Source of the DNA: Faecalicatena orotica
Lineage (GTDB): Bacteria > Bacillota > Clostridia > Lachnospirales > Lachnospiraceae
Length of the DNA stretch: 64,000 nt
Assembly: GCF_003149245.1 (NCBI RefSeq)
Contig: NZ_QGDL01000008.1
Span: 124,001 to 188,000, forward strand
Reading direction: 5' to 3'
Of the stretch, positions 33,689-42,375 are shown in pieces. The stretch's first letter is position 1; each line of letters opens with the position of its first letter. Made by a program: the position numbers and the translations under genes. The notes beneath the pieces were generated by a model. That model saw only the letters and a list, made by a program, of their open reading frames with translations. It was not told the DNA's origin and made no database searches.

Positions 33689-35608
33689 ATGAAGAAAAAT
33701 GTTTTGTTCCGTACTAACTTAATGGTCTGTATCGTCATTATTATTGGTTTCATTATTACATCTGCCATTAGTTACAAGTCAAATCAGGGGATATTCAGAA
33801 AAGATATTGAGAACGTATCCATGCTGACGTCAGATGGCATTTACCATCAGATAGACTCCATTTTTACAAAACCGATCAATATCTCAATGACTATGGCGAA
33901 TGACAGCCTGTTGAAAGAGTTTCTGGATGGGGAAGAGCAGCATCTTAAGGAACAGGAATTTATTGGGAAAATGCGGGATTACTTGAATGCTTACAGGGAT
34001 AAATATGAATATGACTCGGTCTTTCTGGCTTCGGTTAAAACGAAAAATTACTATTACTATAATGGCCTGGACCGTATTTTAGAGGAAGGTGATCCGGAAA
34101 ATAACTGGTTTTATGATTTTCTGGATCAGAATACGGATTATGGCATACAGATCGATAATGATCAGGTTGAGGGGGCCGGGAATGAGGTGACTGTCTTTAT
34201 CAACTGCCGTATCATGGATGACAGGGGGACAGTTATGGGGGTGGTCGGTGTGGGATTCCGGGTAGATTCCCTCCAGTCCCTGCTGAAAAGTTATGAGAAT
34301 GATTTTGGAGTGAATGCTTATCTGGTGGATGAAGAGGGCAATGTAGAGATCTCCGGCAGCCATACCAGATATGAAGGAAAAACGAACCTGTTCGGGCGAT
34401 GTGCCTTTACAGATCTGAAAGACATAATTCTGGGAAGCCGTGAAAAGACACAGAATCTGTGGTATCATTCCCAAAACAGGAGCGGCTATGTAGTCAGCAG
34501 TTTCATTGAGAATCTGGGATGGTTTTTGATTATAGACAATGATACGACACCTTTAAGCAGGAAACTGATGGTACAGCTTCTGCGGGAGACACTGATTCTG
34601 GCGGTCATTATTGTTCTTGTGCTGGTCACGATTACTTCCGTGATACGCCGTTATAACAAGAGGATCATAGAATTGACTGTCAGGGCTGAAAAAGTGCATC
34701 AGGCAGTGTTTCAACAGGCGACCGAGCAGCTATATGAAAATATCTATGAAATTGATATTACCCATAATCAGGCAGCCAGTGAAGCTACTGCCCAGTATTT
34801 TGCAAGCCTGGGAGCCCCGCCTGATATACCTTATGAAAAAGCTCTTTACATCATTGCGGAAAAGCAGATCATGGAAGAGTACCGGGAAGGCTATATTCAG
34901 ACATTTTCCCCGAATCATGTGCTGGATTCGTTTGAGAAGGGGATTGAAAACCTGCAGTATGATTTCATGATTACTACAGATGGTGAACATTATTACTGGA
35001 TGCGTATTACGGCCCAGATTTTCCGGTGGCAGGAAGATAATTCGGTGCGTATGCTGGTGTACCGCCAGAATATTGACGAACAGAAAAAGCATGAATTGTA
35101 TATGCTGGAGCAGATGCAGAGGGATCCGCTTACCGGGCTGTATAATAAGGCAGCTGCGCAGGAGCATGTCCGCCGGATACTGAATGATCAGCCGGAGAGC
35201 ATGTTTGCTTTCTTCATACTGGATATCGATTACTTTAAACAAGTCAATGACAATTTTGGTCATGCGGCTGGGGACCGGGTACTTAAAGAATTTTCCAATA
35301 CACTTAAGAACCAGTTCCGGGAAAATGATATCGTCGGAAGAATCGGTGGCGATGAATTCACTGCATTGATGCCGGTTCCCAAGGCAGAGATGGCAAAAGA
35401 GCGCGCCGGGGAACTGGTGAACGTGCTGCAAAGGCGCACAGAGACTGACGGAATTCATATCACTGCAAGCATTGGGGTAGCTCTGGCAATAGGGAGGGAC
35501 ACGGATTTCGAGAACCTATACAAGACAGCTGATTATGCCTTGTACAAGGCTAAGAAGCAGGGGCGGAACAGATATGTGATTACAGATGTAAATGGGAATC
35601 CGCAGTAA
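33689..35608 (+). CDS. Cache-domain diguanylate cyclase (GGDEF), third of three
   Basis: Protein of 639 residues. A membrane helix (about 9-30) and a second (about 297-317) enclose a 265-residue extracellular double-Cache sensor, with the aromatic run YYYYNGLDRI and a VVGVGFRVDSLQ strand. A PAS-like region (about 340-470) follows, then the GGDEF domain with RDPLTGLYNKAA, DIDYFKQVND and RIGGDEFTALMP. It should make c-di-GMP in response to an external small molecule. It is the last gene of the cyclase operon and is followed by a strong terminator. Confidence 0.9.
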   Translation: MKKNVLFRTNLMVCIVIIIGFIITSAISYKSNQGIFRKDIENVSMLTSDGIYHQIDSIFTKPINISMTMANDSLLKEFLDGEEQHLKEQEFIGKMRDYLNAYRDKYEYDSVFLASVKTKNYYYYNGLDRILEEGDPENNWFYDFLDQNTDYGIQIDNDQVEGAGNEVTVFINCRIMDDRGTVMGVVGVGFRVDSLQSLLKSYENDFGVNAYLVDEEGNVEISGSHTRYEGKTNLFGRCAFTDLKDIILGSREKTQNLWYHSQNRSGYVVSSFIENLGWFLIIDNDTTPLSRKLMVQLLRETLILAVIIVLVLVTITSVIRRYNKRIIELTVRAEKVHQAVFQQATEQLYENIYEIDITHNQAASEATAQYFASLGAPPDIPYEKALYIIAEKQIMEEYREGYIQTFSPNHVLDSFEKGIENLQYDFMITTDGEHYYWMRITAQIFRWQEDNSVRMLVYRQNIDEQKKHELYMLEQMQRDPLTGLYNKAAAQEHVRRILNDQPESMFAFFILDIDYFKQVNDNFGHAAGDRVLKEFSNTLKNQFRENDIVGRIGGDEFTALMPVPKAEMAKERAGELVNVLQRRTETDGIHITASIGVALAIGRDTDFENLYKTADYALYKAKKQGRNRYVITDVNGNPQ

Positions 35609-35611
35609 TAC

Positions 35612-35665
35612 AAATGCATACCCCAGTTGACAAGGGCAGACCGTAGACTGGGGGTATGCATTTTT
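35612..35665 (+). terminator. Terminator of the diguanylate cyclase operon
   Basis: AAATGCATACCCCAGT pairs with the segment at 35647-35663 (one bulged G), followed by TTTTT. It starts three bases after the last stop codon and may also serve the convergent regulator gene. Confidence 0.85.
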
Positions 35666-35679
35666 AATCTCCAAAAGAG

Positions 35680-36231
35680 TCAGGGGTTATAAAGGATCAT
35701 ATGCAGAACAGCTGTTTCCTTTCCTGTATTTTTATATGAGTGGACAACATCGGCCTTAAAGCGGATGCTTTCACCCTTTTCGACTACGAATCTTTCGCCG
35801 TCAGCGAAAATTTCAATTTTCCCTGTAAATATTGTAATGAATTCAGTGGTTCCCTTTAAATGCGGTTCCGACTGCCAATAGCTATTCATATCCAGTTCCA
35901 GATAGTAAACTGCAAACCTGCGGTTCTCATCGTCCGGAAAAAGAGGGTAGTTTTTCACATTCCCATTATCTTCAAGTATTGGTTGAATCTCTGCAGTTTT
36001 TACAATTTCGTACGGGCTTTCAGGCCGGACGGTTAAAGCGTCAAATGGCACTTTCATTCCATTTGAAATCTTCCATAGTGTGGACAAAGTCGGATTTCCG
36101 TCACCACGTTCGATTTGTGCGAGCATACTTTTGCTGACCCCGCTTAGTCTGGCGAGTTCATCCATGCTTAATTTATTTTCTTCACGCAGTCTCTTAATAT
36201 TTTTAGCAACAATTAAATTCATTGAATCCAA
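35680..36231 (-). CDS. XRE-cupin transcriptional regulator
   Basis: Regulator of about 183 residues. The N-terminal HTH_3 domain (NIKRLREENKLSMDELARLSGVSKSMLAQIERG) is followed by a C-terminal cupin (EFITIFTGKIEIFADGERFVVEKGESIRFKADVVHSYKN). Such proteins sense a small ligand and often control an adjacent transporter. The frame opens at 36258; a TTG at 36231 lies eight bases after GGGAGTG, while ATG at 36222 is too far, so I used 36231 with moderate certainty. It is divergent from the LysE exporter gene and probably controls it. Confidence 0.85.
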   Translation of the reverse strand: MDSMNLIVAKNIKRLREENKLSMDELARLSGVSKSMLAQIERGDGNPTLSTLWKISNGMKVPFDALTVRPESPYEIVKTAEIQPILEDNGNVKNYPLFPDDENRRFAVYYLELDMNSYWQSEPHLKGTTEFITIFTGKIEIFADGERFVVEKGESIRFKADVVHSYKNTGKETAVLHMILYNP

Positions 36232-36248
36232 AAAAACACTCCCTTCTA

Positions 36249-36288
36249 TTGACAACATAATGTACGAGATGTATCATTATATCGTACA
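36249..36288 (+). promoter_or_regulatory. Promoter with inverted repeat before the LysE-type exporter
   Basis: TTGACA (36249-36254) and TATCAT (36272-36277) at 17 bases form a rightward promoter. The inverted repeat TGTACGA (36261-36267) and TCGTACA (36282-36288) overlaps the -10 box, so it is a fair candidate operator for the XRE-cupin protein. A second TATAAT is at 36296-36301. Confidence 0.6.
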
Positions 36289-36369
36289 AGTGCGATATAA
36301 TATTCATTTTATAACATTATACTGTTTTTTGTGGCGCATTGTAAAGTGTAATGTAGAAAGAGGTCAGAT

Positions 36370-36951
36370 ATGTTTCATTTATATGATTTTTTGATTTACT
36401 GCTTTATTACAGCCTACACACCGGGAGCAAACAATCTGCTTTCCATGAGTAATGCAATACGGATGGGATTTAGGCGGAGCATCCGTTTTAATATCGGTAT
36501 ACTGGCCGGATTTGCAGTAGTGATGTCTGTTTGTACCGCCTTCAGTGCAGCGCTCTATTCACTTCTGCCAAAAGTAAAGATGTTCATGCAGATAGCGGGA
36601 GCTGCTTACATGCTGTATCTGGCATGGAAAGTCTGGAGGAGTTCTGCGGATTTGGATGCAGGTGCCGGAAGAGAGGCAGGTTTCCTTTCCGGTATGTTAC
36701 TGCAGTTTGCGAATCCTAAAATCTACATCTATGCAATAACCGCAATGTCCCTTTATATTCTGCCTATGTATCATTCTGTTAGTTCCATGATTGCATTTAC
36801 AGTTATTCTGACGTTGATTGGAGCATCGGGGTCCTTTGTGTGGGCACTGTTTGGTTCTGCTTTCTGCAGGGTTCTTTCGAGGCATACAAAGGCCGTTAAT
36901 ATGGTAATGGCGCTTTTGCTTGTATATTGCGCCGTTGCACTATTCATTTAA
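36370..36951 (+). CDS. LysE/RhtB-family amino-acid exporter
   Basis: Integral membrane protein of 193 residues with about six helices and the family's N-terminal signature TPGANNLLSMSNAIRMGFRRS. The middle helix contains GAAYMLYLAWKVWRS. It is predicted to export an amino acid or derivative such as cysteine or O-acetylserine; the substrate is not determined by sequence. AGAAAGAGGT precedes ATG by five bases. It is divergent from the XRE-cupin regulator. Confidence 0.88.
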   Translation: MFHLYDFLIYCFITAYTPGANNLLSMSNAIRMGFRRSIRFNIGILAGFAVVMSVCTAFSAALYSLLPKVKMFMQIAGAAYMLYLAWKVWRSSADLDAGAGREAGFLSGMLLQFANPKIYIYAITAMSLYILPMYHSVSSMIAFTVILTLIGASGSFVWALFGSAFCRVLSRHTKAVNMVMALLLVYCAVALFI

Positions 36952-36962
36952 TAAAAGTATAC

Positions 36963-37853
36963 TTACTTGACATATCTCATATCAGCCGCATATTTTCTGG
37001 TAAATGAGATGTATTTTTCTACACTGCTGTTAATATATTTTCCCTTTTTCCATACAAGCCCAATTTCCTGTCTGATTGCCGGTGAGACAGGAATACTGGC
37101 CAGATCAGGCATATTTTTCAGAATGGAAGAGTAGAGGAAGGCACCTCCCAGATTGTTTTTAATAAAATTCTGAATCGTATACAGCTGGCTTGCCTGCAGA
37201 ATTACATTCGGCTTTACTCCAATGCTTTCGAACAGTGAGTTTAACGTGGTGTTCTGCACGGAGTCTGTGTTATACATGATGAGTGGTTCATCCTTTACCA
37301 TCCCGATGGATACTTCCTTTTCCTTTGCCAGATGGTGTTCAAAAGACACGCAGAATACAATCTGGTCAGAAAGAATCTGATAGGAATTCAATTTATCTAT
37401 TTCATAAAAATTCATATTGACCAGCGCAAGGTCCAGTATATCTTCCTGTACAAGGCTGGCGGCACGGATGGAACCATATTCAAGCAGTTCTACTGGAATG
37501 TCAGGATATTCTTTCTGGAATGCGATGAGCATGTCCGGGAAGAATATTGTACTTAAGAGCGGCGGAATGCCAATCCGGATCGGAGTAACCTTCCTGCCAA
37601 GGTCAAGGAGCTCGGAGGACGTCTGATTTATAGTATTGAGCAGTTCACTTGCTTTTTGATAGAAGACCTCGCCCTCTTTTGTCAGGGTCATGTGATTTTT
37701 CGTACGGGTAAACAAACTAATTGAGAATTCCTTTTCCAATTCACGGATTGCACTGGATATTGCCGGCTGTGTTACATAGAGTTTCTGGGCCGCCTGTGTA
37801 ATGCTGTGATAACGGCTCACGGCACAAAAGTATTCTAACTGAATGATTTTCAT
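36963..37853 (-). CDS. LysR-family regulator, probable control of tartrate genes
   Basis: Regulator of 296 residues. The N-terminal winged helix reads MKIIQLEYFCAVSRYHSITQAAQKLYVTQPAISSAIRELE, and the effector-binding domain covers about 90-290. It is divergent from the SLC13 transporter and the tartrate dehydratase genes with 293 bases between, the same plan as ttdR in Escherichia coli. I infer that tartrate or a related diacid is its effector. ATG follows GGGAATG with modest spacing. Confidence 0.88.
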   Translation of the reverse strand: MKIIQLEYFCAVSRYHSITQAAQKLYVTQPAISSAIRELEKEFSISLFTRTKNHMTLTKEGEVFYQKASELLNTINQTSSELLDLGRKVTPIRIGIPPLLSTIFFPDMLIAFQKEYPDIPVELLEYGSIRAASLVQEDILDLALVNMNFYEIDKLNSYQILSDQIVFCVSFEHHLAKEKEVSIGMVKDEPLIMYNTDSVQNTTLNSLFESIGVKPNVILQASQLYTIQNFIKNNLGGAFLYSSILKNMPDLASIPVSPAIRQEIGLVWKKGKYINSSVEKYISFTRKYAADMRYVK

Positions 37854-38146
37854 GACATTCCCTTTCTTTTTTTAGATAGTCGTTTTGAACAAATTTACTG
37901 AAAAACCATCTTCTGTTAATCTGCATTATAGCATATTTCTGGTAAAAATACTCAAAGTTCCAAATTGTGTTAATTTTTTTTTATAGTAGTATCAGTTTTC
38001 ATAAATGTACAAATAAAAATACAGCCGATATAATAAAGGCATAGCAAATCGTAATGAATCGGCCGTCTTGTTACTTTTGATTTTGCCAAAGACTAAGATC
38101 ATCTGGTCTGTAATAAACAATTATAAAAAGGAATGGAGGTAAAAGA
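37854..38146. promoter_or_regulatory. Divergent control region of the tartrate module
   Basis: TATAAT at 38029-38034 is a plausible -10 box for the transporter operon, with a poor -35 (TGTACA, 38006-38011), as expected for a LysR-activated promoter. GCCGAT (38024-38029) and ATCGGC (38057-38062) can pair in the leader. I see no gene here. Confidence 0.5.
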
Positions 38147-39412
38147 ATGAGTCCATCTATAATAACCCTGCTCTTTCTCCTGTTTGCGGTAGTCATGTTT
38201 GTGTTTGAGAAGGTTCCGCTTGGAGTCACTTCGATGATTGTCTGTATAGGACTGGTCATAACAGGGGTGCTGGATGTTAAGACTGCTTTTGCGGGATTTA
38301 TTGACAGCAATGTCATCTTATTCGTTGCAATGTTCATTGTCGGGGGTGCTTTATTCGAGACAGGCATGGCAAACAAGATCGGCAGCATCGTAACGAGGTT
38401 TGCGAAAACTGAGCGTATGCTTGTAGTTGCGATCATGGTAATCGTAGGCCTGATGAGCGGTGTCTTGTCTAATACAGGTACGGCTGCCGTGCTGATTCCG
38501 GTTGTAATAGGAATTGCTGCGAAATCAGGGTATAAAAGATCCCGGCTTCTGATGCCGCTGGTATTTGCGGCGGCAATGGGAGGTAATCTTTCACTGATCG
38601 GTGCACCGGGAAATCTTATTGCGCAGAGTGCACTGCAGGAGATTGGTCTGAAATTCGGATTTTTTGAATATGCCATTGTTGGATTTCCCATTTTAATCGT
38701 AGGAATTATATTCTATGCAACCATTGGCTATAAGCTGCTTCCTAATAATGATGTAAAGGATGACGGGACATACGATACAGAAAGAGATTTCAGCCAGGTC
38801 CCGGCATGGAAACAGTGGTTATCATTGGTAATTTTGATTTTTACACTGCTGGCTATGATTTTTGAAGACAAGATAGGTATTAAACTCTGTATTTCCGGTG
38901 GAATCGGAGCCTTGTTATTGATTTTGACAGGTGTTATTTCTGAAAAAGATGCATTAAAATCTATAGATCTAAAAACAATCTTTTTATTTGGAGGAACACT
39001 TTCTCTGGCTGCGGCCCTGCAGGAAACAGGGGCAGGGGGACTGATTGCCGGTAAAGTAATCGGCGCACTGGGAGATAACCCTTCGCCATACATATTGACT
39101 TTAGCCGTATTCCTGCTTTGCTGCTTATTGACAAATTTCATGTCCAATACGGCAACTACGGCGCTTATGGTTCCTATTTGTCTTTCGATTGCCCAAGGGA
39201 TGGGAGCAGATCCCAGAGCGGTACTGATGGCTTGCGTAATCGGCGGTTCCTGTGCATATGCAACACCAATCGGTATGCCGGCTAATACGATGGTGGTAGG
39301 TGTCGGCGGGTACAGATTTATGGATTATGTAAAGGCGGGATTCCCGTTAATTATTATTGCAACAATTGTAAGCATGGTTATTCTCCCGATTGCGTTTCCA
39401 TTCTTCCCATAA
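38147..39412 (+). CDS. SLC13/DASS-family anion transporter (probable tartrate or diacid carrier)
   Basis: Membrane protein of 421 residues with about eleven helices arranged in two inverted halves. Each half has a substrate/sodium-site hairpin: VLSNTGTAAVLIPVVIG in the first and FMSNTATTALMVPICLS in the second, the SNT motifs of the family. It lies directly upstream of the tartrate dehydratase genes, so L-tartrate uptake (perhaps by exchange with a product diacid) is the likely task. GGAGGTAAAAGA precedes the ATG. Confidence 0.88.
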   Translation: MSPSIITLLFLLFAVVMFVFEKVPLGVTSMIVCIGLVITGVLDVKTAFAGFIDSNVILFVAMFIVGGALFETGMANKIGSIVTRFAKTERMLVVAIMVIVGLMSGVLSNTGTAAVLIPVVIGIAAKSGYKRSRLLMPLVFAAAMGGNLSLIGAPGNLIAQSALQEIGLKFGFFEYAIVGFPILIVGIIFYATIGYKLLPNNDVKDDGTYDTERDFSQVPAWKQWLSLVILIFTLLAMIFEDKIGIKLCISGGIGALLLILTGVISEKDALKSIDLKTIFLFGGTLSLAAALQETGAGGLIAGKVIGALGDNPSPYILTLAVFLLCCLLTNFMSNTATTALMVPICLSIAQGMGADPRAVLMACVIGGSCAYATPIGMPANTMVVGVGGYRFMDYVKAGFPLIIIATIVSMVILPIAFPFFP

Positions 39413-39463
39413 GGGAAAAGATCGTGATATGAAAACAGAATACAAAAACAAGGAGGTAAAGAT

Positions 39464-40363
39464 ATGGATAAGAAAGAACAGGTAGAGCAGCTTACCAATT
39501 ATATGGCTGGATTTGTGTCTTATATTGGAAAAGTACTGCCGGATGATATTATTGCTAAGCTGGATGAGCTTGCGGAGAGAGAGGATGGCCCGCTTTCTAA
39601 GGTTATCTATGAGACAATGAAAAGGAATCAGGTACTGGCAAAAGAGTTAAACAGACCGAGCTGTCAGGATACAGGGGTCCTCCAGTTCTGGTTAAAATGT
39701 GGTGCAAAATTCCCTCTGATCGGAGAATTGGAAGCGCTGTTAAAAGAGGCTGTTGTAAGAGCCACGGTCGAGGCGCCCCTTCGTCATAATAGTGTAGAAA
39801 CATTCGACGAGTACAATACGGGGAAGAATGTCGGGAAGGGTACGCCGACTGTATTCTGGGATATTGTACCAGACAGTGACCAGTGTGAAATCTATACATA
39901 TATGGCAGGCGGTGGATGTACACTCCCGGGAAAGGCTATGGTTCTAATGCCGGGGGCCGGATATGAGGGTGTGACAAAATTTGTTATGGACGTAATGACA
40001 TCTTATGGATTGAATGCCTGCCCGCCACTTCTTGTGGGTGTTGGCGTGGCGACTTCCGTTGAGACGGCGGCCCTGCTTTCCAAGAAAGCCCTGATGAGGC
40101 CCCTTGGAAGCCATAACGAAAATGAGCGCGCGGCATCTATGGAGCGGCTGCTGGAAGACGGCATTAATTCAATCGGCCTCGGACCACAGGGCATGGGCGG
40201 AAAGTATTCTGTTATGGGTGTTCATATTGAGAATACAGCAAGGCATCCATCTACAATCGGTGTTGCGGTCAACGTTGGATGCTGGTCACACAGGCGGGGG
40301 CATATCATTTTTGATAAGGATCTTAACTATACAATTACGACTCATTCGGAGGTGACTTTATAA
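39464..40363 (+). CDS. ttdA: L(+)-tartrate dehydratase, alpha subunit
   Basis: Iron-sulfur hydro-lyase subunit of 299 residues that with TtdB converts L-tartrate to oxaloacetate. The sequence follows E. coli TtdA along its length, including [39 protein letters not shown] and GCWSHRRG. The Cys residues in [14 protein letters not shown] and GCWSHRRG are the expected 4Fe-4S ligands. Class I fumarase alpha subunits are related, but the close match and the transporter/LysR context favour tartrate. The stop codon overlaps the TtdB start by one base. Confidence 0.88.
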   Translation: MDKKEQVEQLTNYMAGFVSYIGKVLPDDIIAKLDELAEREDGPLSKVIYETMKRNQVLAKELNRPSCQDTGVLQFWLKCGAKFPLIGELEALLKEAVVRATVEAPLRHNSVETFDEYNTGKNVGKGTPTVFWDIVPDSDQCEIYTYMAGGGCTLPGKAMVLMPGAGYEGVTKFVMDVMTSYGLNACPPLLVGVGVATSVETAALLSKKALMRPLGSHNENERAASMERLLEDGINSIGLGPQGMGGKYSVMGVHIENTARHPSTIGVAVNVGCWSHRRGHIIFDKDLNYTITTHSEVTL

Positions 40364-40989
40364 TGCTGGAAATGAAGAATGGAAAGAAAATACTGACAAC
40401 ACCAATATCCGCTGAAGACTTGTCTGATATACATATTGGAGACATTATTTATTTGAACGGAAGCATGACAACCTGCCGTGACGTGGCACACAGACGGCTT
40501 GTTGAGGCCGGACGTGAGCTTCCGGTTGATGTAAGAGATGCCGCTATTTTCCATGCCGGCCCGATCATTCGCCCTTTAGAGGATGATAAATTTGAAATGG
40601 TATCTGTAGGACCGACTACAAGCATGCGTATGGAAAAGTTTGAAAAAGAATTTGTGGAACAGACAGGTGTAAAGGTAATTATTGGAAAAGGCGGTATGGG
40701 GCCGAACACGGAATATGCATGCAAAAACTATAAGGCAGTCCACTGCGTCTTCCCGGCGGGAAATGCAGTAGTAGCGGCAACTGAAGTGGAAGAGATCATA
40801 GATGCCCAGTGGCGTGATCTTGGAATGCCGGAGACATTGTGGCACTGCCGTGTAAAAGAATTTGGGCCGCTGATCGTATCCATTGATACAGAAGGACGTA
40901 ATCTGTTTGAGGAGAATAAGGTAATCTTTAATGAGAGGAAAGATAAGGCCATTGAAGAGATATGCAAACAGGTAGGATTTATTAAATAA
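40363..40989 (+). CDS. ttdB: L(+)-tartrate dehydratase, beta subunit
   Basis: Subunit of 208 residues that supplies the other half of the active site. Blocks such as [49 protein letters not shown] and [14 protein letters not shown] follow E. coli TtdB. It is translationally coupled to TtdA (ATG overlapping TAA). Product oxaloacetate would enter central metabolism, and the enzyme is oxygen-sensitive in this family, in keeping with an anaerobe. A fumarase beta subunit is the alternative. Confidence 0.88.
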   Translation: MLEMKNGKKILTTPISAEDLSDIHIGDIIYLNGSMTTCRDVAHRRLVEAGRELPVDVRDAAIFHAGPIIRPLEDDKFEMVSVGPTTSMRMEKFEKEFVEQTGVKVIIGKGGMGPNTEYACKNYKAVHCVFPAGNAVVAATEVEEIIDAQWRDLGMPETLWHCRVKEFGPLIVSIDTEGRNLFEENKVIFNERKDKAIEEICKQVGFIK

Positions 40990-41014
40990 AACGGTTTAAA
41001 ACCAGATTTTTGCC

Positions 41015-41068
41015 AAAAGAGCCCTTGTAAAGAGATATTCGGCAGTATCTCTTTACAAGGCTCTTTTT
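41015..41068 (+). terminator. Terminator of the tartrate operon
   Basis: A long stem (CTTGTAAAGAGATA with TATCTCTTTACAAG and flanking GAGC/GCTC) with a short loop is followed by TTTTT. It lies 26 bases after the ttdB stop. Confidence 0.88.
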
Positions 41069-41151
41069 AATATGTTATAGTATGAACATACTTATAACGC
41101 TAATAAATCTTTCCGCTTCGCGGACTACATACAAGCCAGGGGGAGGCCAAT

Positions 41152-42066
41152 ATGAACAGTATCTATGCATCGGAGCAGATAAAGCAATTAATCTGGCCAG
41201 ATTTCACTGCACATTTTAAGAATAATACGACCGCGGCATCTTACCACGGGGATATCTGCGAGATTATGAATCTGTATAAAAAGGATTTTCTTAGTCTCAC
41301 AGACAGAGATGTCTCAGACTACTACAAGACGATGAAAGAAAAGATAAGCAAAGGCCTGATCCAGCCGGGCACGCTTTCGAAAAAGATGCGTGAATTGAAT
41401 TCTTTTGCATCATTCATATGTGAAAACAGGTCACATTATCAGGTTCCTGACGCTTACCAGAACTATTTTAACCCGTATATGAAAGAGATTGAAAAGATAA
41501 GCAAACATGCAAGATCCATTCCGATTGAGCACATAGATAAGTTATTAGAAGCGGCGGAGGATGACTATATGTCTTACTGCATCATAACCCTGATCCACCG
41601 CATGGGGTTGTCATCAACCGAGATTATAGAAATCCGTCCAGAAGATTTCACTGCATATGACAATGGTGTATATCTGAATATATCAGAACGTCTGCGACCT
41701 GTATTTATTTCAGAAGATGTTTATTTAATACTAGAAAAATATTTAAGTTTACATCAGGGCCATGAATTCCTGTTTTACAACAGCCGTGGAAATAAACTGA
41801 ATACAATGTATATCAGCCGTATGATGAAGAAATACACAGGGATTGCGGGAATTCCTTCCTACAGTGCCGAGGCACTTCGCAATTCCTGTGCTTATGCCAT
41901 GTTTGCGTATCATGCAGCCCCCGGCCAGGTTGCACAGGAGATGGGAGTTACGGAAAGTCAGATCAGACGATATAAAAATATGAATTATATGGATACTCTG
42001 TCCAGATCCACGCGCCATCTCGTAAAGATTAAGGTAGAGCCCCCATCCGGCTTTTCGTCTCTGTAA
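41152..42066 (+). CDS. Tyrosine-recombinase-like protein lacking catalytic residues
   Basis: Protein of 304 residues with the overall plan of a tyrosine recombinase: an N-terminal helical domain (about 1-110) and a C-terminal domain starting SIPIEHIDKLLEAAEDD. Where active enzymes have G-x-R, it reads RMGLSSTEIIEI (Arg to Ser). The HxLR box is SAEALRNS (His lost, Arg kept), LGH is MGV, and no clear Tyr nucleophile sits in the RRYKNMNYMD segment in the right context. It therefore probably binds DNA without cutting it. A strong ribosome site (GGGGGAGG) precedes ATG. It could be a domesticated integrase acting as a regulator, or a decayed one. Confidence 0.75.
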   Translation: MNSIYASEQIKQLIWPDFTAHFKNNTTAASYHGDICEIMNLYKKDFLSLTDRDVSDYYKTMKEKISKGLIQPGTLSKKMRELNSFASFICENRSHYQVPDAYQNYFNPYMKEIEKISKHARSIPIEHIDKLLEAAEDDYMSYCIITLIHRMGLSSTEIIEIRPEDFTAYDNGVYLNISERLRPVFISEDVYLILEKYLSLHQGHEFLFYNSRGNKLNTMYISRMMKKYTGIAGIPSYSAEALRNSCAYAMFAYHAAPGQVAQEMGVTESQIRRYKNMNYMDTLSRSTRHLVKIKVEPPSGFSSL

Positions 42067-42088
42067 AATTTGAATGAAAGTATATTTT

Positions 42089-42352
42089 TTATGCCGCCGT
42101 GTGGTGTTTCAGGTGACAGGTTTTATTTATAAGCGAACAGTATATCATCCAGTATGTGGGTTCGGATGCATCGTTGATTTCAAGCAGACTGATCTTATAA
42201 TCATATCCGTCAATGGTAATTCTACTGTAGTCAGGAACCGGACAGACTCTGTATGTTAAACAATGTTCACGGCAGAAATGTTTGATTAAATCCAGAACCG
42301 CTTTACGGTTTTCCGGCAGTTGTTTGCTGAATAGAATATATGCAGTTTTCAT
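42089..42352 (-). CDS. Small protein of unknown function (87 residues)
   Basis: Begins MKTAYILFSKQLPEN and ends CSLINKTCHLKHHTAA, with a central strand-rich part (YSRITIDGYDYKISLLEI). There is no membrane segment or signal. An excellent ribosome site, AGGAGGTG, lies four bases before the ATG, so I regard it as a real gene. It follows dapA upstream on the same strand by 23 bases and may be co-transcribed with it. I do not recognise the family. Confidence 0.65.
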   Translation of the reverse strand: MKTAYILFSKQLPENRKAVLDLIKHFCREHCLTYRVCPVPDYSRITIDGYDYKISLLEINDASEPTYWMIYCSLINKTCHLKHHTAA

Positions 42353-42375
42353 AAGGCACCTCCTGTTTCTACTGC

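Noticed and set aside
38071-38691. 206-codon minus-strand frame opposite the SLC13 transporter
   Set aside because: It is antisense to a well supported gene, rich in Pro/Thr/Ile as expected from the complement of membrane codons, and has no ribosome site.
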